DNA from: Sporobacter sp963675425 | GTDB taxonomy: Bacteria > Bacillota > Clostridia > Oscillospirales > Oscillospiraceae | Length of the DNA: 64,000 nucleotides | NCBI GenBank assembly: GCA_963675425.1 | Contig: OY776214.1 | Span: 2,480,001-2,544,000 of the forward strand | Direction: 5' to 3' | Part shown: one piece after another, positions 57,260 through 64,000 of the stretch | How the letters are laid out: every line of letters begins with the position of its first letter | Position numbering within the stretch: position 1 is the first letter of the stretch | Notes under the pieces: model-generated | Database searches by the model: none | What the model saw: only the letters and a program-made list of their open reading frames with translations | What the model was told of the DNA's origin: nothing | Made by a program: the position numbers and the translations under genes

Positions 57260-58318
57260 ATGTCTGTCAATCTGACAACCAAATATTCAAAGCTTATTGA
57301 CGAGCGCTTCAGGGGGCAATCCGTCACCGAGGCGTACGCCGGCAAGAAATACGATTTTGACGGCGCGCAGAGCATCAAGATTTACACCGTTGATAAAGTC
57401 ACGCTTAATGACTACAGCCGAACGGCCGAAGGTGGCCGTTTCGGGATGGTGGCTGAACTGGGGGATACCGTCCAGACGCTCACGATGGGCCAGGACAAGG
57501 CGTTCACCTTCTCCATCGATCACGGTAACGCTGCCGATCAGTTCAACATCAAGCATTGCAACGAGCAGCTGAAATCCAATTGGGACGAGGTGTGCACGCC
57601 GGCCATCGACATGTACCGTCTGTCCAAATGGGCTAACGGCGCGGGGCTCGGTACGCTCAATGGGACGGCTCTCACCAGCAGCACGGCACTCAAAGCCATC
57701 GTGACGGCCGGCGCGGCTATGTCAAACATGCTTGTGCCGAAGAAAAACCGTGTACTGCTTGTATCGGAATCGGTTTACATCGAGACGAAACTTTCAACCG
57801 AGATCATGGGTATCGATTCACTCGGTGAGGAAGCGATTAAAAACGGCGTTGTCGGCCGTATCGACGGCATGGACGTTGTGCCGGTCGTCGACAGCTACCT
57901 CCCCACCGGCGTCAACTTCATCATCAAGTACAAAGATTCCACCGTTGACCCCATGAAGCTCAAGACGCTACGTGTGCAGAAAAATCCGCTCGGCTATGAC
58001 GCCGACGTTGGCGAGTGCCGGTTTTACCACGACTCGTTCGTGCTCGACCAGAAGGTCAACGGCATCTACGTCCACGCACAGACCGGCATGGTTGCCACGC
58101 CGACAATTACCATGAGCACTGCCAACGCAACGCTGGCCTGCGGCACGTCCGGTTCGACGATCAAGTACACACTCGACGGCACAAACCCAAAGACGTCCGA
58201 CACTGCGGCGGTGTACAGCACTGCCGTGGTGATGACGAGCGGCCAGACGATTCGCTTCTATGCGTATAAGGCTGGTATGGTTAACTCCTGCATCGTGGAG
58301 AGCACCTACACGGCGTAG
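57260..58318 (+). CDS. Major capsid protein with C-terminal chitobiase-like domain
   Basis: 352 aa, GGGAGGAAC upstream. Residues 1-275 look like the HK97-fold capsid of P22-like/Clostridia phages: LIDERFRGQSVTEAYAGKKYDFDGAQSIKIYTVDKV, then RVLLVSESVYIETK and FIIKYKDSTVDPMKLKTLR. Residues about 277-352 are an added beta domain (PTITMSTANATLACGTSGST..YTLDGTNPKTSD...IRFYAYKAG), the pattern of the CHB_HEX_C/Fn3-like modules of secreted enzymes. It would sit on the capsid surface and may bind glycans. Gene order leaves no doubt about the capsid role. Confidence 0.87.
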   Translation: MSVNLTTKYSKLIDERFRGQSVTEAYAGKKYDFDGAQSIKIYTVDKVTLNDYSRTAEGGRFGMVAELGDTVQTLTMGQDKAFTFSIDHGNAADQFNIKHCNEQLKSNWDEVCTPAIDMYRLSKWANGAGLGTLNGTALTSSTALKAIVTAGAAMSNMLVPKKNRVLLVSESVYIETKLSTEIMGIDSLGEEAIKNGVVGRIDGMDVVPVVDSYLPTGVNFIIKYKDSTVDPMKLKTLRVQKNPLGYDADVGECRFYHDSFVLDQKVNGIYVHAQTGMVATPTITMSTANATLACGTSGSTIKYTLDGTNPKTSDTAAVYSTAVVMTSGQTIRFYAYKAGMVNSCIVESTYTA

Positions 58319-58372
58319 TAATCAGGGGCGGGGTACTCCCCCCGCCCCAACCTATATAACGGAGGCAACATT

Positions 58373-58582
58373 ATGTCCGTTCAGATAATTACAACAAAAA
58401 CGAGTGAAAAACCGGGCGGCGGCGATTTAGTATTTGAATACGCGGGGCTGTCCGCGGACAGCAAGCCCGCCGTAGGCGTCGGGGATGGCTCCGCTTTTTG
58501 GGAGTTGGACACACACAAGATTTGGGTTTACAGTACGTCTAACGTTAACCCGGCGACAAGCGATGGATGGTGGGAGGTATAG
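58373..58582 (+). CDS. Small phage protein, possible head decoration
   Basis: 69 aa, GGAGGCAAC upstream. Beta-rich sequence (VQIITTKTSEKPGGGDLVFEY, AFWELDTHKIWVYSTSN, WWEV end). It lies between capsid and the next structural gene. No family recognised; a tail or head decoration role is possible from position. Confidence 0.6.
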   Translation: MSVQIITTKTSEKPGGGDLVFEYAGLSADSKPAVGVGDGSAFWELDTHKIWVYSTSNVNPATSDGWWEV

Positions 58583-58583
58583 C

Positions 58584-59114
58584 GTGGACACAAAGCTTTT
58601 AGCACAACGAAACAGCGCGAGAATTACCCGATTGACGGACGGGTTAATGTCTGTTGTTTACAGCGCGGCGCTTGATACGGCAGCAAATGCTATTACGATA
58701 TCTGCTGACAACGACGGCAACGCATTTGCGTTAAAATGCGCGGAGTTAAACTTTCTCGTACCGGCGGGCTGCTCTGCGCCGGATGGCACATCAGCACAGC
58801 TATACATCAGAATAAATGATGTCGAAACGAATTATGCCGATTCATTTTTCGGCTATCTGGCCGCCCCTCAAATGTATGTCGGATTTGTAAGAAACCTGTA
58901 CGCACAAATAAAAAGCACTTTTAATGCGTTTGAGGGAGGAATGACACATTACGCCTCTGGGGTTTGCAGAGATTCCGTGGCTACGGCTGGACTTCCGAAT
59001 TACTCAGGAATGCTTTCAGGTGTGACCTCCATCACAAAATTCTACGCGTGGCTGCATTCAGGTTATACACTTCCGGCTGGCACAATGATTGAACTCAGGG
59101 GGCAAAAAGCATGA
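58584..59114 (+). CDS. Hypothetical phage structural protein
   Basis: 176 aa from GTG 58584 (GGGAGGTATAGC upstream, inside the end of the previous gene). Soluble, mixed: ITISADNDGNAFALKCAELNFLVPAGC, AQLYIRINDVETNYADSFFGYL, a C-terminal TKFYAWLHSGYTLPAGTMIELRGQKA typical of viral surface or receptor-binding domains. Could be a head fibre or spike. Overlaps the next small gene by 4 bases. Confidence 0.6.
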   Translation: MDTKLLAQRNSARITRLTDGLMSVVYSAALDTAANAITISADNDGNAFALKCAELNFLVPAGCSAPDGTSAQLYIRINDVETNYADSFFGYLAAPQMYVGFVRNLYAQIKSTFNAFEGGMTHYASGVCRDSVATAGLPNYSGMLSGVTSITKFYAWLHSGYTLPAGTMIELRGQKA

Positions 59115-59242
59115 GCAAAATATTTGATTCATCGATTTTGAATGGTGATGGCACACACGGGGCAGTCCGGGATATGACCGAAGTAGAACAAGCCCAGTAT
59201 GATTTTGATATGGCGTTTCAGGTACCAAAGGAAAAAACATGA
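59111..59242 (+). CDS. Short phage protein (43 aa)
   Basis: ATG 59111 overlaps the previous stop (ATGA). MSKIFDSSILNGDGTHGAVRDM..., ending FQVPKEKT. Acidic, no recognised family. Its ATGA overlaps at both ends (the next ATG at 59239 gives a 17-codon frame) suggest coupled translation. Confidence 0.45.
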   Translation: MSKIFDSSILNGDGTHGAVRDMTEVEQAQYDFDMAFQVPKEKT

Positions 59243-59292
59243 TTTCGGCATGGCTACAATTTATGATTGTACCGATTAAAGGATGTGATTAG

Positions 59293-59727
59293 GTGAGCAC
59301 AACGGCGCAGACTGTTTTTGACCTTGCAATAGCCCTGATGGACGAGGTTGACGAGACAAGCGGCGAAACTGACACGGTCGATACACAGGAATACAAAAAC
59401 AAGACATTGCTTATTTTGAATACGCTTCGCGGAGAGCTGTTCGAGTTCAGCGACACGTATGCCGCATCAGCGGGCGGCTCCCGGCCTGTTGCCGGGTACA
59501 TAGGCGACTTTACCTCAAACATTGACCTTGACGACTTTCTGGCGCAGACCATTATGCCCTACGGGCTTGCCGCCCACCTGTTGCTTTTCGAGGACGACAC
59601 AAAGGCCGCGTTTTTCCAAGCGCGATACGAGGAACTTCTCAACAAATACGGCGGCGATAAGCCGTCAGAGTCCGAGACGATTGAAAATCTGTACGGCGGA
59701 ATTGAGTACGGCTCAAACTCATATTAA
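59293..59727 (+). CDS. Probable head-tail connector/adaptor protein
   Basis: 144 aa from GTG 59293. Mostly helical with TAQTVFDLAIALMDEVDETSGETDT.D..EYKNKTLLILNTLRGELF, YGLAAHLLLFEDDTKAAFFQARYEELLNKYGG. This pattern, with position after capsid and before the nozzle gene, fits phage adaptor proteins that attach to the portal ring. Overlapping no neighbour; a 9-bp gap to the next gene. Confidence 0.7.
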   Translation: MSTTAQTVFDLAIALMDEVDETSGETDTVDTQEYKNKTLLILNTLRGELFEFSDTYAASAGGSRPVAGYIGDFTSNIDLDDFLAQTIMPYGLAAHLLLFEDDTKAAFFQARYEELLNKYGGDKPSESETIENLYGGIEYGSNSY

Positions 59728-59736
59728 GGTGATTGA

Positions 59737-61566
59737 ATGGCAAAGATAGTGACTTCCGGCGCGGAAAGCGTCTTACAGATAAAGAAGTGGCTTGGGGTTA
59801 ACGAGAACCCGGACGGCGACACGCAGCTTAAAAACGGAGAGGCCGCAGAAATGCGAAACTTCAAGATCACCCGCGACGGCAATCTCCAGAAGCGCGACGG
59901 CATGTTGACGATTCACGATGCGCGGGCTTGGACGGGCGCAATACGCGGAATCTGGCATGGTTATGTGGACAGCGTCGAATACACGGTGTTTGCCGCTGGC
60001 GGCGACCTGTGGAGCTACGACTTCGATACAGATACCGCGACGTCAATCTTGGCGAGCGGCGTCACGATAACAGACGCGGAAACAACCTTCTTCGGGTACT
60101 CAGAAAAGCTGTACATCCTGAACGGCCACGAATATTTGGAATGGGACGGCTCTCTGCCTTCCGCGTCAGGCGGGGCGATAGAGGTTGTCGGGTACAGGCC
60201 GCTCATACTGACGGAAGCGCTGCCGACCGGCGGCGGCACACAGCTTGAGCAGATCAACAAGCTCAATGGATTGCGTCGGGTACGCTTCTCCCCCAACGGT
60301 TCCTCAACAGTCTTCAAGCTGCCGGAAACCGGGCTGGCAAGTATTGATTACGTCATCAGTACGGCAACGGGCGCGGCTATATCGCACACGCCGAATGCGT
60401 CCGCTGGAACAGTGACGTTCTCCACGGCTCCGGCGTCGGGCGTTGACTCCATAGAGGTTGGCTATACGCATCCCGTTTCCTTCCGAAGTGAAGTCGAGGC
60501 CATGCGGTTTGCCGAGCTATACAACGGTTCGAATGACAACCGTGTGTTTCTGTACGGTGACGGTACAAACACGGCAATATACTCAGGCTTAGATTACAAC
60601 GGGGACGAACGCGCGGACTACTTTCCGGACATGAATGAGATGTCGGTTGGTGCGGCTAACACGCCCCTCACAGCGCTGATACGCCACTACTCAACGCTTG
60701 TATGCTTCAAGACTGACGGCACGTACGCCGCACGTTATGGCACAGTGACGCTGTCGGACGGCAGCACGACCGCCGCTTTCTATGTAACGCCGACGAACCG
60801 CTCTATAGGTAATGTGGCGTACGGGCAGGCACAGCTTGTGTTAAACAGCCCAAGAACGCTATTTAACTCAGCAATTTACGAATGGCGCAACACCGCAAGC
60901 TACAGCTCAAACCTCTCCATAGACGAGCGGCAGGCGAAGCTTATAAGCGAGCGCGTTCACGCGACGCTTGCCGGCATGGACTTATCTGCCGCCTACACGT
61001 TTGATGACAACGAGCGCCAAGAGTATTACATCATCCAAGACGGCACAGCGGTCGTCCACAACTATGCTGTTGATGCGTGGTACATCTATACGGGCTACGG
61101 CGTCACGCGGCTGATCGACATAAACGGTGAGCTTTACGGATGCACTCCCGGCGGGGATATTGTCCGTATAGCTCATGGGTACAACAGTGATAACGGCACG
61201 GCAATAGACGCCTTCTGGCGGTCCGGCTCCATGGCTTTTGGAAAACCGTGGATGCGCAAATACTCGTCAAAGGTATTCATAACGACCAAGCCGGAAGCGA
61301 GATCGAATATCGAAGTGACAGTACGCACAAACGTTAAGGGCGACTACATCGTTAAGACTGTAGCGTATAGCCTTTCCACATTCACAGACGCCAGCTTCGC
61401 TCACTGGAGCTTTGGCACAAGCCGACAGCCGCAGACGGAACGGCTGAAAATCAAGGCGAAGAAATTTGCGTACTACCAACTCATACTGCAAAGCAACGAC
61501 AACTGGAGCGCCGCAACGGTGCTGACGGCTGAAATCAAAGCTCGTTACACGGGCGACGAAAAATAG
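59737..61566 (+). CDS. Probable short-tail nozzle (tubular) protein
   Basis: 609 aa. Starts IKKWLGVNENPDGDTQLKNGEAAEMRNFKITRDGNLQKRDGM, the pattern of podovirus tail-tube/nozzle proteins, followed by beta-propeller-like repeats (FFGYSEKLYILNGHEYLEWDG, YNGSNDNRVFLYGDGTNTAIYSG). The C-terminus, VRTNVKGDYIVKTVAYSLSTFTDASFAHWSF..., continues the beta layout. Nozzle proteins seal DNA and form the injection tube. Recognition is by layout and position. Confidence 0.72.
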   Translation: MAKIVTSGAESVLQIKKWLGVNENPDGDTQLKNGEAAEMRNFKITRDGNLQKRDGMLTIHDARAWTGAIRGIWHGYVDSVEYTVFAAGGDLWSYDFDTDTATSILASGVTITDAETTFFGYSEKLYILNGHEYLEWDGSLPSASGGAIEVVGYRPLILTEALPTGGGTQLEQINKLNGLRRVRFSPNGSSTVFKLPETGLASIDYVISTATGAAISHTPNASAGTVTFSTAPASGVDSIEVGYTHPVSFRSEVEAMRFAELYNGSNDNRVFLYGDGTNTAIYSGLDYNGDERADYFPDMNEMSVGAANTPLTALIRHYSTLVCFKTDGTYAARYGTVTLSDGSTTAAFYVTPTNRSIGNVAYGQAQLVLNSPRTLFNSAIYEWRNTASYSSNLSIDERQAKLISERVHATLAGMDLSAAYTFDDNERQEYYIIQDGTAVVHNYAVDAWYIYTGYGVTRLIDINGELYGCTPGGDIVRIAHGYNSDNGTAIDAFWRSGSMAFGKPWMRKYSSKVFITTKPEARSNIEVTVRTNVKGDYIVKTVAYSLSTFTDASFAHWSFGTSRQPQTERLKIKAKKFAYYQLILQSNDNWSAATVLTAEIKARYTGDEK

Positions 61567-61578
61567 GGAGGCTACAGG

Positions 61579-62823
61579 ATGGCTATAACGGAGCTGACGG
61601 ATGACCTTAATATTGTGGCCGCGCTGGACGACGAGCCTAATGATACCGGCGGGCTGACGCCTGCGCAGCTCAAGGCAAAGTTTGACGAGGCCGGGAACAA
61701 GATCAAGACGTATATAAACGGCGGGCTTATACCGGACGTAGAGGCAGCTATTGACGAAAAGGCCGTACACAATGGCAACGTCCCGGCTGGTGGCACGACC
61801 GGGCAAGTGCTTTTAAAAGACTCCGATTCCGACTATGATGCTGTATGGGGCGTACCCGGTGATAGTGCGGCAACGCCGAACATGGTTATGACGCGAGATG
61901 CAAGCGGCAGAGCGCAAGTAACAGCACCAAATGTTACGGGTGATATAGCCCTGCTTGAAACTGTAATGGGGTTAAAATGGGATATCATTCAGAGTTACAC
62001 AGTTGCTGGTACATATACATTCATACCCCCAGATTTATTTGGTGACGGACGGGACTATGAGGTCGGTATATTCCTTATTGGAGGTGGTGGAAGTGGTGGT
62101 GCAGTTAGATCATATGACGGTAGTATAAGATATGCGGCAGTAAGTGGCGGTGGAAGCGGACATTCTCGTTGTTTTATCATGACTGTAACTCCCGGCGTAG
62201 AATATGCGGTTGTTGTTGGTGCTGGTGGAACAAGTGTTTCTACTACAAATTCTGCCCTTTCTGGTAAATCAGGAGGGACATCATCTTTTGATGGTAAAAC
62301 AGTGTATGGTGGGTTTGGTGGAAATGCTGGCTATAATTATGATGGTTCTAGTGGTCAAGGTACAGTATCAGGTGCTAATGGTGCTCAAGGGGCATCAGGT
62401 AGATACTGGCATGCTTCATCCAATGAAGCATGTGCATATGGGACAATTGATTTTTCTTTTTATAACACAACTTATAACCGGTCTTCATTTCATGGTCAAT
62501 CGACACCAAACGAATGTTTTAATCCATTTTCGTTTGAAAGATGTTTAGCAGCAGGTGGCAGTGCAAATGGATATTGTACTAGCACAGAACAATATGCATA
62601 TGGACAATATGCACCAACTCTTGATGATGATTTATCTGCTGGCTCTGCTGCATTTAGTACAACACCATCAAATATTACAGCGGGTACTGCTACAAGTGTT
62701 GGATGTGGAGGAGGTGCGGCACTATTGGCGTATCATGATGCTAATTATCTTTCATACACTATCACATCTGGCGCTGGTGCTGATGGAGCCGTTAAGATAT
62801 ATGCAAGAAAGGTGTTATTCTAA
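61579..62823 (+). CDS. Glycine-rich tail fibre / receptor-binding protein
   Basis: 414 aa, GGGAGGCTACAGG upstream. N-terminal attachment segment (ITELTDDLNIVAALDDEPNDTGGLTPAQLKAKFDEAGNKIKTYIN), linker with AVHNGNVPAGGTTGQVLLK, then from about 140 a Gly/Ser/Tyr-rich C-terminal domain (GIFLIGGGGSGG, VVVGAGGTS, GGFGGNAGYNY, GCGGGAALLAY) like polyglycine-II adhesin tips. The DNA beyond about 62000 is visibly more AT-rich and uses codons (GGT, GCA, AAT) unlike the earlier part, suggesting recent acquisition of the tip. Confidence 0.72.
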   Translation: MAITELTDDLNIVAALDDEPNDTGGLTPAQLKAKFDEAGNKIKTYINGGLIPDVEAAIDEKAVHNGNVPAGGTTGQVLLKDSDSDYDAVWGVPGDSAATPNMVMTRDASGRAQVTAPNVTGDIALLETVMGLKWDIIQSYTVAGTYTFIPPDLFGDGRDYEVGIFLIGGGGSGGAVRSYDGSIRYAAVSGGGSGHSRCFIMTVTPGVEYAVVVGAGGTSVSTTNSALSGKSGGTSSFDGKTVYGGFGGNAGYNYDGSSGQGTVSGANGAQGASGRYWHASSNEACAYGTIDFSFYNTTYNRSSFHGQSTPNECFNPFSFERCLAAGGSANGYCTSTEQYAYGQYAPTLDDDLSAGSAAFSTTPSNITAGTATSVGCGGGAALLAYHDANYLSYTITSGAGADGAVKIYARKVLF

Positions 62824-63137
62824 TGAGTAAAATGGTTAGAGTTTTAAATGGCGTCGTTCAGGAAATTATTCCGTATGCGGCTACTGTTCCTAGCGTTGAG
62901 CATTGGTATGGTTTAGGGTTTGCATCACAGTGTTTTATTGCTCCAGATGAAGTGCAGCAGGGATGGGTATATGATGTGTTGAATGATACGTTTAGTGTAT
63001 CTGTACAGCAAGAATTTATAGAACCACCAACAGATGATATCTCGATTATTAAAGCCGCCGTTGACACATTAAAATTAGAAAACACAACGTTACAGAACGC
63101 AGTTGACCTACTGACAATTGCACTATTGGAGGGCTGA
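62823..63137 (+). CDS. Probable tail-fibre-associated protein
   Basis: 104 aa starting inside the fibre stop (TAATG overlap). MVRVLNGVVQEIIPYAATVPSVEHWYGLGFASQCF..., then a coiled-coil-like C-terminus (IIKAAVDTLKLENTTLQNAVDLLTIALLEG). Similar short proteins follow fibre genes in Firmicute phages (XkdW or fibre-assembly type). Shares the AT-rich composition of the fibre tip, so it may have moved with it. Confidence 0.6.
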   Translation: MSKMVRVLNGVVQEIIPYAATVPSVEHWYGLGFASQCFIAPDEVQQGWVYDVLNDTFSVSVQQEFIEPPTDDISIIKAAVDTLKLENTTLQNAVDLLTIALLEG

Positions 63138-63139
63138 TT

Positions 63140-63274
63140 ATGTACGACAGGTTGAAACGGCTGTATGACACCGGAATGCTGTCTATTACCGGCCTTGCAA
63201 ACGCGGTACTGCGCGAATGGATAGATGCCACGCAGTACGAAGAAATCACGGGACAAGCCTATGCGGCTGAATAG
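63140..63274 (+). CDS. XkdX-family protein
   Basis: 44 aa, GGAGGGCTGATT upstream. MYDRLKRLYDTGMLSITGLANAVLREWIDATQYEEITG is the XkdX pattern, a tiny protein found after tail fibre genes in many Firmicute prophages; molecular role unknown. The next gene starts within it at 63261. Confidence 0.85.
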   Translation: MYDRLKRLYDTGMLSITGLANAVLREWIDATQYEEITGQAYAAE

Positions 63275-63482
63275 ATTCAGCAAATTCATTGTCGCACTCG
63301 TCGTGCTGGCAAACTGCCTGTTCGCAATGGCTGTGCTGTACATATTCTTCCGCATACAAGCAGAGCCGACAACGCTTATCGTGTCGTGGTTCGCGTTTAC
63401 GACAGGCGAATTAGGCGCGCTGGCCGGAATTAAAGCTAAAAAGATATCAAGCGAGAAGGCCGTCAACAAGGACGCCGACTAG
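63261..63482 (+). CDS. Small two-helix membrane protein, holin-like
   Basis: 73 aa from ATG 63261, 14 bp before the XkdX stop. Two membrane helices (FIVALVVLANCLFAMAVLYIFF and TTLIVSWFAFTTGELGALAGI) with charged ends. Just before a second holin candidate and the endolysin; may be a holin or antiholin. Confidence 0.65.
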   Translation: MRLNRFSKFIVALVVLANCLFAMAVLYIFFRIQAEPTTLIVSWFAFTTGELGALAGIKAKKISSEKAVNKDAD

Positions 63483-63492
63483 GAGGGCAATT

Positions 63493-63738
63493 ATGGAAAA
63501 TTTCATAAGAAAAGTATCATCCCGCAAGCTGTGGGCCGCAATAGCCGGTTTTGCTTCCGGCGTGTATCTTCTGACACAGGGCGAAACGACAGCCGGGGCC
63601 GCGCTCATGATTTCGTCCGTTATCGGCTATCTGGCCGCAGAGGGCTATGTAGACGGCAAGGCCGCGCAGACGCTTGTTGAGCTGGTACAGGACGTTGCGG
63701 AACAGGTGGAGGTCGAGGACGGCAACGATGCGGAATGA
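63493..63738 (+). CDS. Holin-like membrane protein
   Basis: 81 aa, AGGAGGGC upstream. A basic N-terminus, then hydrophobic WAAIAGFASGVYLLTQGETTAGAALMISSVIGYLAAEGYVDGK and an acidic tail. Phage holin/chaperone-type arrangement directly before and overlapping (11 bases) the endolysin gene. Confidence 0.68.
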   Translation: MENFIRKVSSRKLWAAIAGFASGVYLLTQGETTAGAALMISSVIGYLAAEGYVDGKAAQTLVELVQDVAEQVEVEDGNDAE

Positions 63739-64000
63739 GCTGATTGAGATTGCCGAACAGGAAGTAGGCTACCTTGAAAAGGCCAGTAACAGCCAGCTTG
63801 ACGACAAGACGGCCAACGCCGGGAAAGCCAACTGGACTAAATACGGCGAATGGTACGGGCAGGGCAAGAACGGCTATGCGTGGTGCGCTATGCTTGTGTC
63901 GTGGTGTGCGGTGATGGCCGGTATACCGGCTGATATTATCCCGCGCTATCACTCCAGCACGGCGGGTATGAACTGGTTCAAGTCACACCAGCGGTGGGCC
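63728..64000 (+). CDS. CHAP-domain endolysin, cut by window end
   Basis: 91 codons from ATG 63728 to the window edge, open throughout. LIEIAEQEVGYLEKASNSQLDDKTANAGKANWTKYGEWYG, then YAWCAMLVSWCAVMAGI with the catalytic Cys, and IPRYHSSTAGMNWFKSHQRW. This is the start of a CHAP amidase/endopeptidase. It cleaves peptidoglycan to release phage. Confidence 0.85.
   Translation, partial: MRNELIEIAEQEVGYLEKASNSQLDDKTANAGKANWTKYGEWYGQGKNGYAWCAMLVSWCAVMAGIPADIIPRYHSSTAGMNWFKSHQRWA

Larger units (their letters stand above)
52021..64000 (+). mobile_element. Podovirus-like prophage late-gene module (cut by window end)
   Basis: All genes run on the plus strand in packaging-head-connector-tail-lysis order: small and large terminase, portal, scaffold, capsid, connector, nozzle-like protein, fibre, XkdX, holin-like proteins, CHAP endolysin. 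There is no tail tube, tape measure or sheath between capsid and fibre, so the virion would be short-tailed. Integrase, repressor and replication genes are absent to the left: host genes begin 60 bp before the promoter. Confidence 0.85.

Noticed and set aside
59239..59292. 17-codon frame between two phage genes
   Set aside because: ATGA-coupled but too short to support as a protein; it may only be chance.

Overview
The window reads as chromosome from an anaerobic Clostridia-type Firmicute, probably Oscillospiraceae-like. The grounds are strong AGGAGG-type ribosome binding sites, GTG/TTG starts, RNase Y, S-layer-homology (SLH) surface proteins, a cyclic-di-GMP-I riboswitch, a Tn916-type recombination module and AgrC-like (GHKL) kinase remains. 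No rRNA is present. A tRNA-Arg(CCU) and a tRNA-Leu(UAA) are intact.

Layout. 1-5039 (minus): two exported surface proteins, an SLH-anchored protein cut by the window edge and a 1198-aa beta-helix protein built on 29-residue repeats. 5175-6442: a GHKL kinase 3' fragment joined to a decayed IS1182-type transposase. 6443-10330: a c-di-GMP-I riboswitch with no obvious target, then a Tn916-like sigma/excisionase/integrase module with phased arm-site repeats, ending at tRNA-Arg with two broken tRNA-Arg copies behind it. 10495-20556: housekeeping and accessory genes (glutamate racemase, VOC protein, DUF1015 protein, homocysteine methyltransferase, cytidylate-kinase-like protein, a SatD-HTH-TPR fusion, PrmA, an exported NodB-like protein without recognisable catalytic residues, a GlmU-like nucleotidyltransferase). 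20702-21767: tRNA-Leu and an AraC regulator.

22038-35122 is the most distinctive part. Four tandem paralogous sugar-type substrate-binding lipoproteins, with no transporter permease or ATPase, follow a minus-strand operon encoding SDR, zinc alcohol dehydrogenase, aconitase X large and small subunits, an MBL hydrolase and a URO-D-family (methyltransferase-like) protein, with a divergent LysR gene. Three promoters (SDR operon, binding proteins 1 and 2) share a GTCAAYGnnCTTAC box at the same 40-bp offset from the -10 hexamer. This points to one regulon for import and breakdown of an unidentified substrate.

35183-42148: two copies of a 161-bp element that can fold into four hairpins, a glycosyltransferase, an intact IS1182-type element, RNase Y, and a glycerol-dehydrogenase-like gene. 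42212-51830: TetR, VanZ, a QueG-like ferredoxin protein, GNAT, shikimate kinase, an M24 peptidase, small conserved proteins, BI-1, AraC, an HTH-DUF2087 regulator and a response regulator with GGDDF.

52021-64000: the late module of a short-tailed (podovirus-like) prophage: terminase subunits, portal, scaffold, capsid protein with an extra C-terminal domain, connector, nozzle-like tail protein, glycine-rich fibre, XkdX, holin candidates and a CHAP endolysin cut by the window end. No integrase or repressor is seen on its left side.
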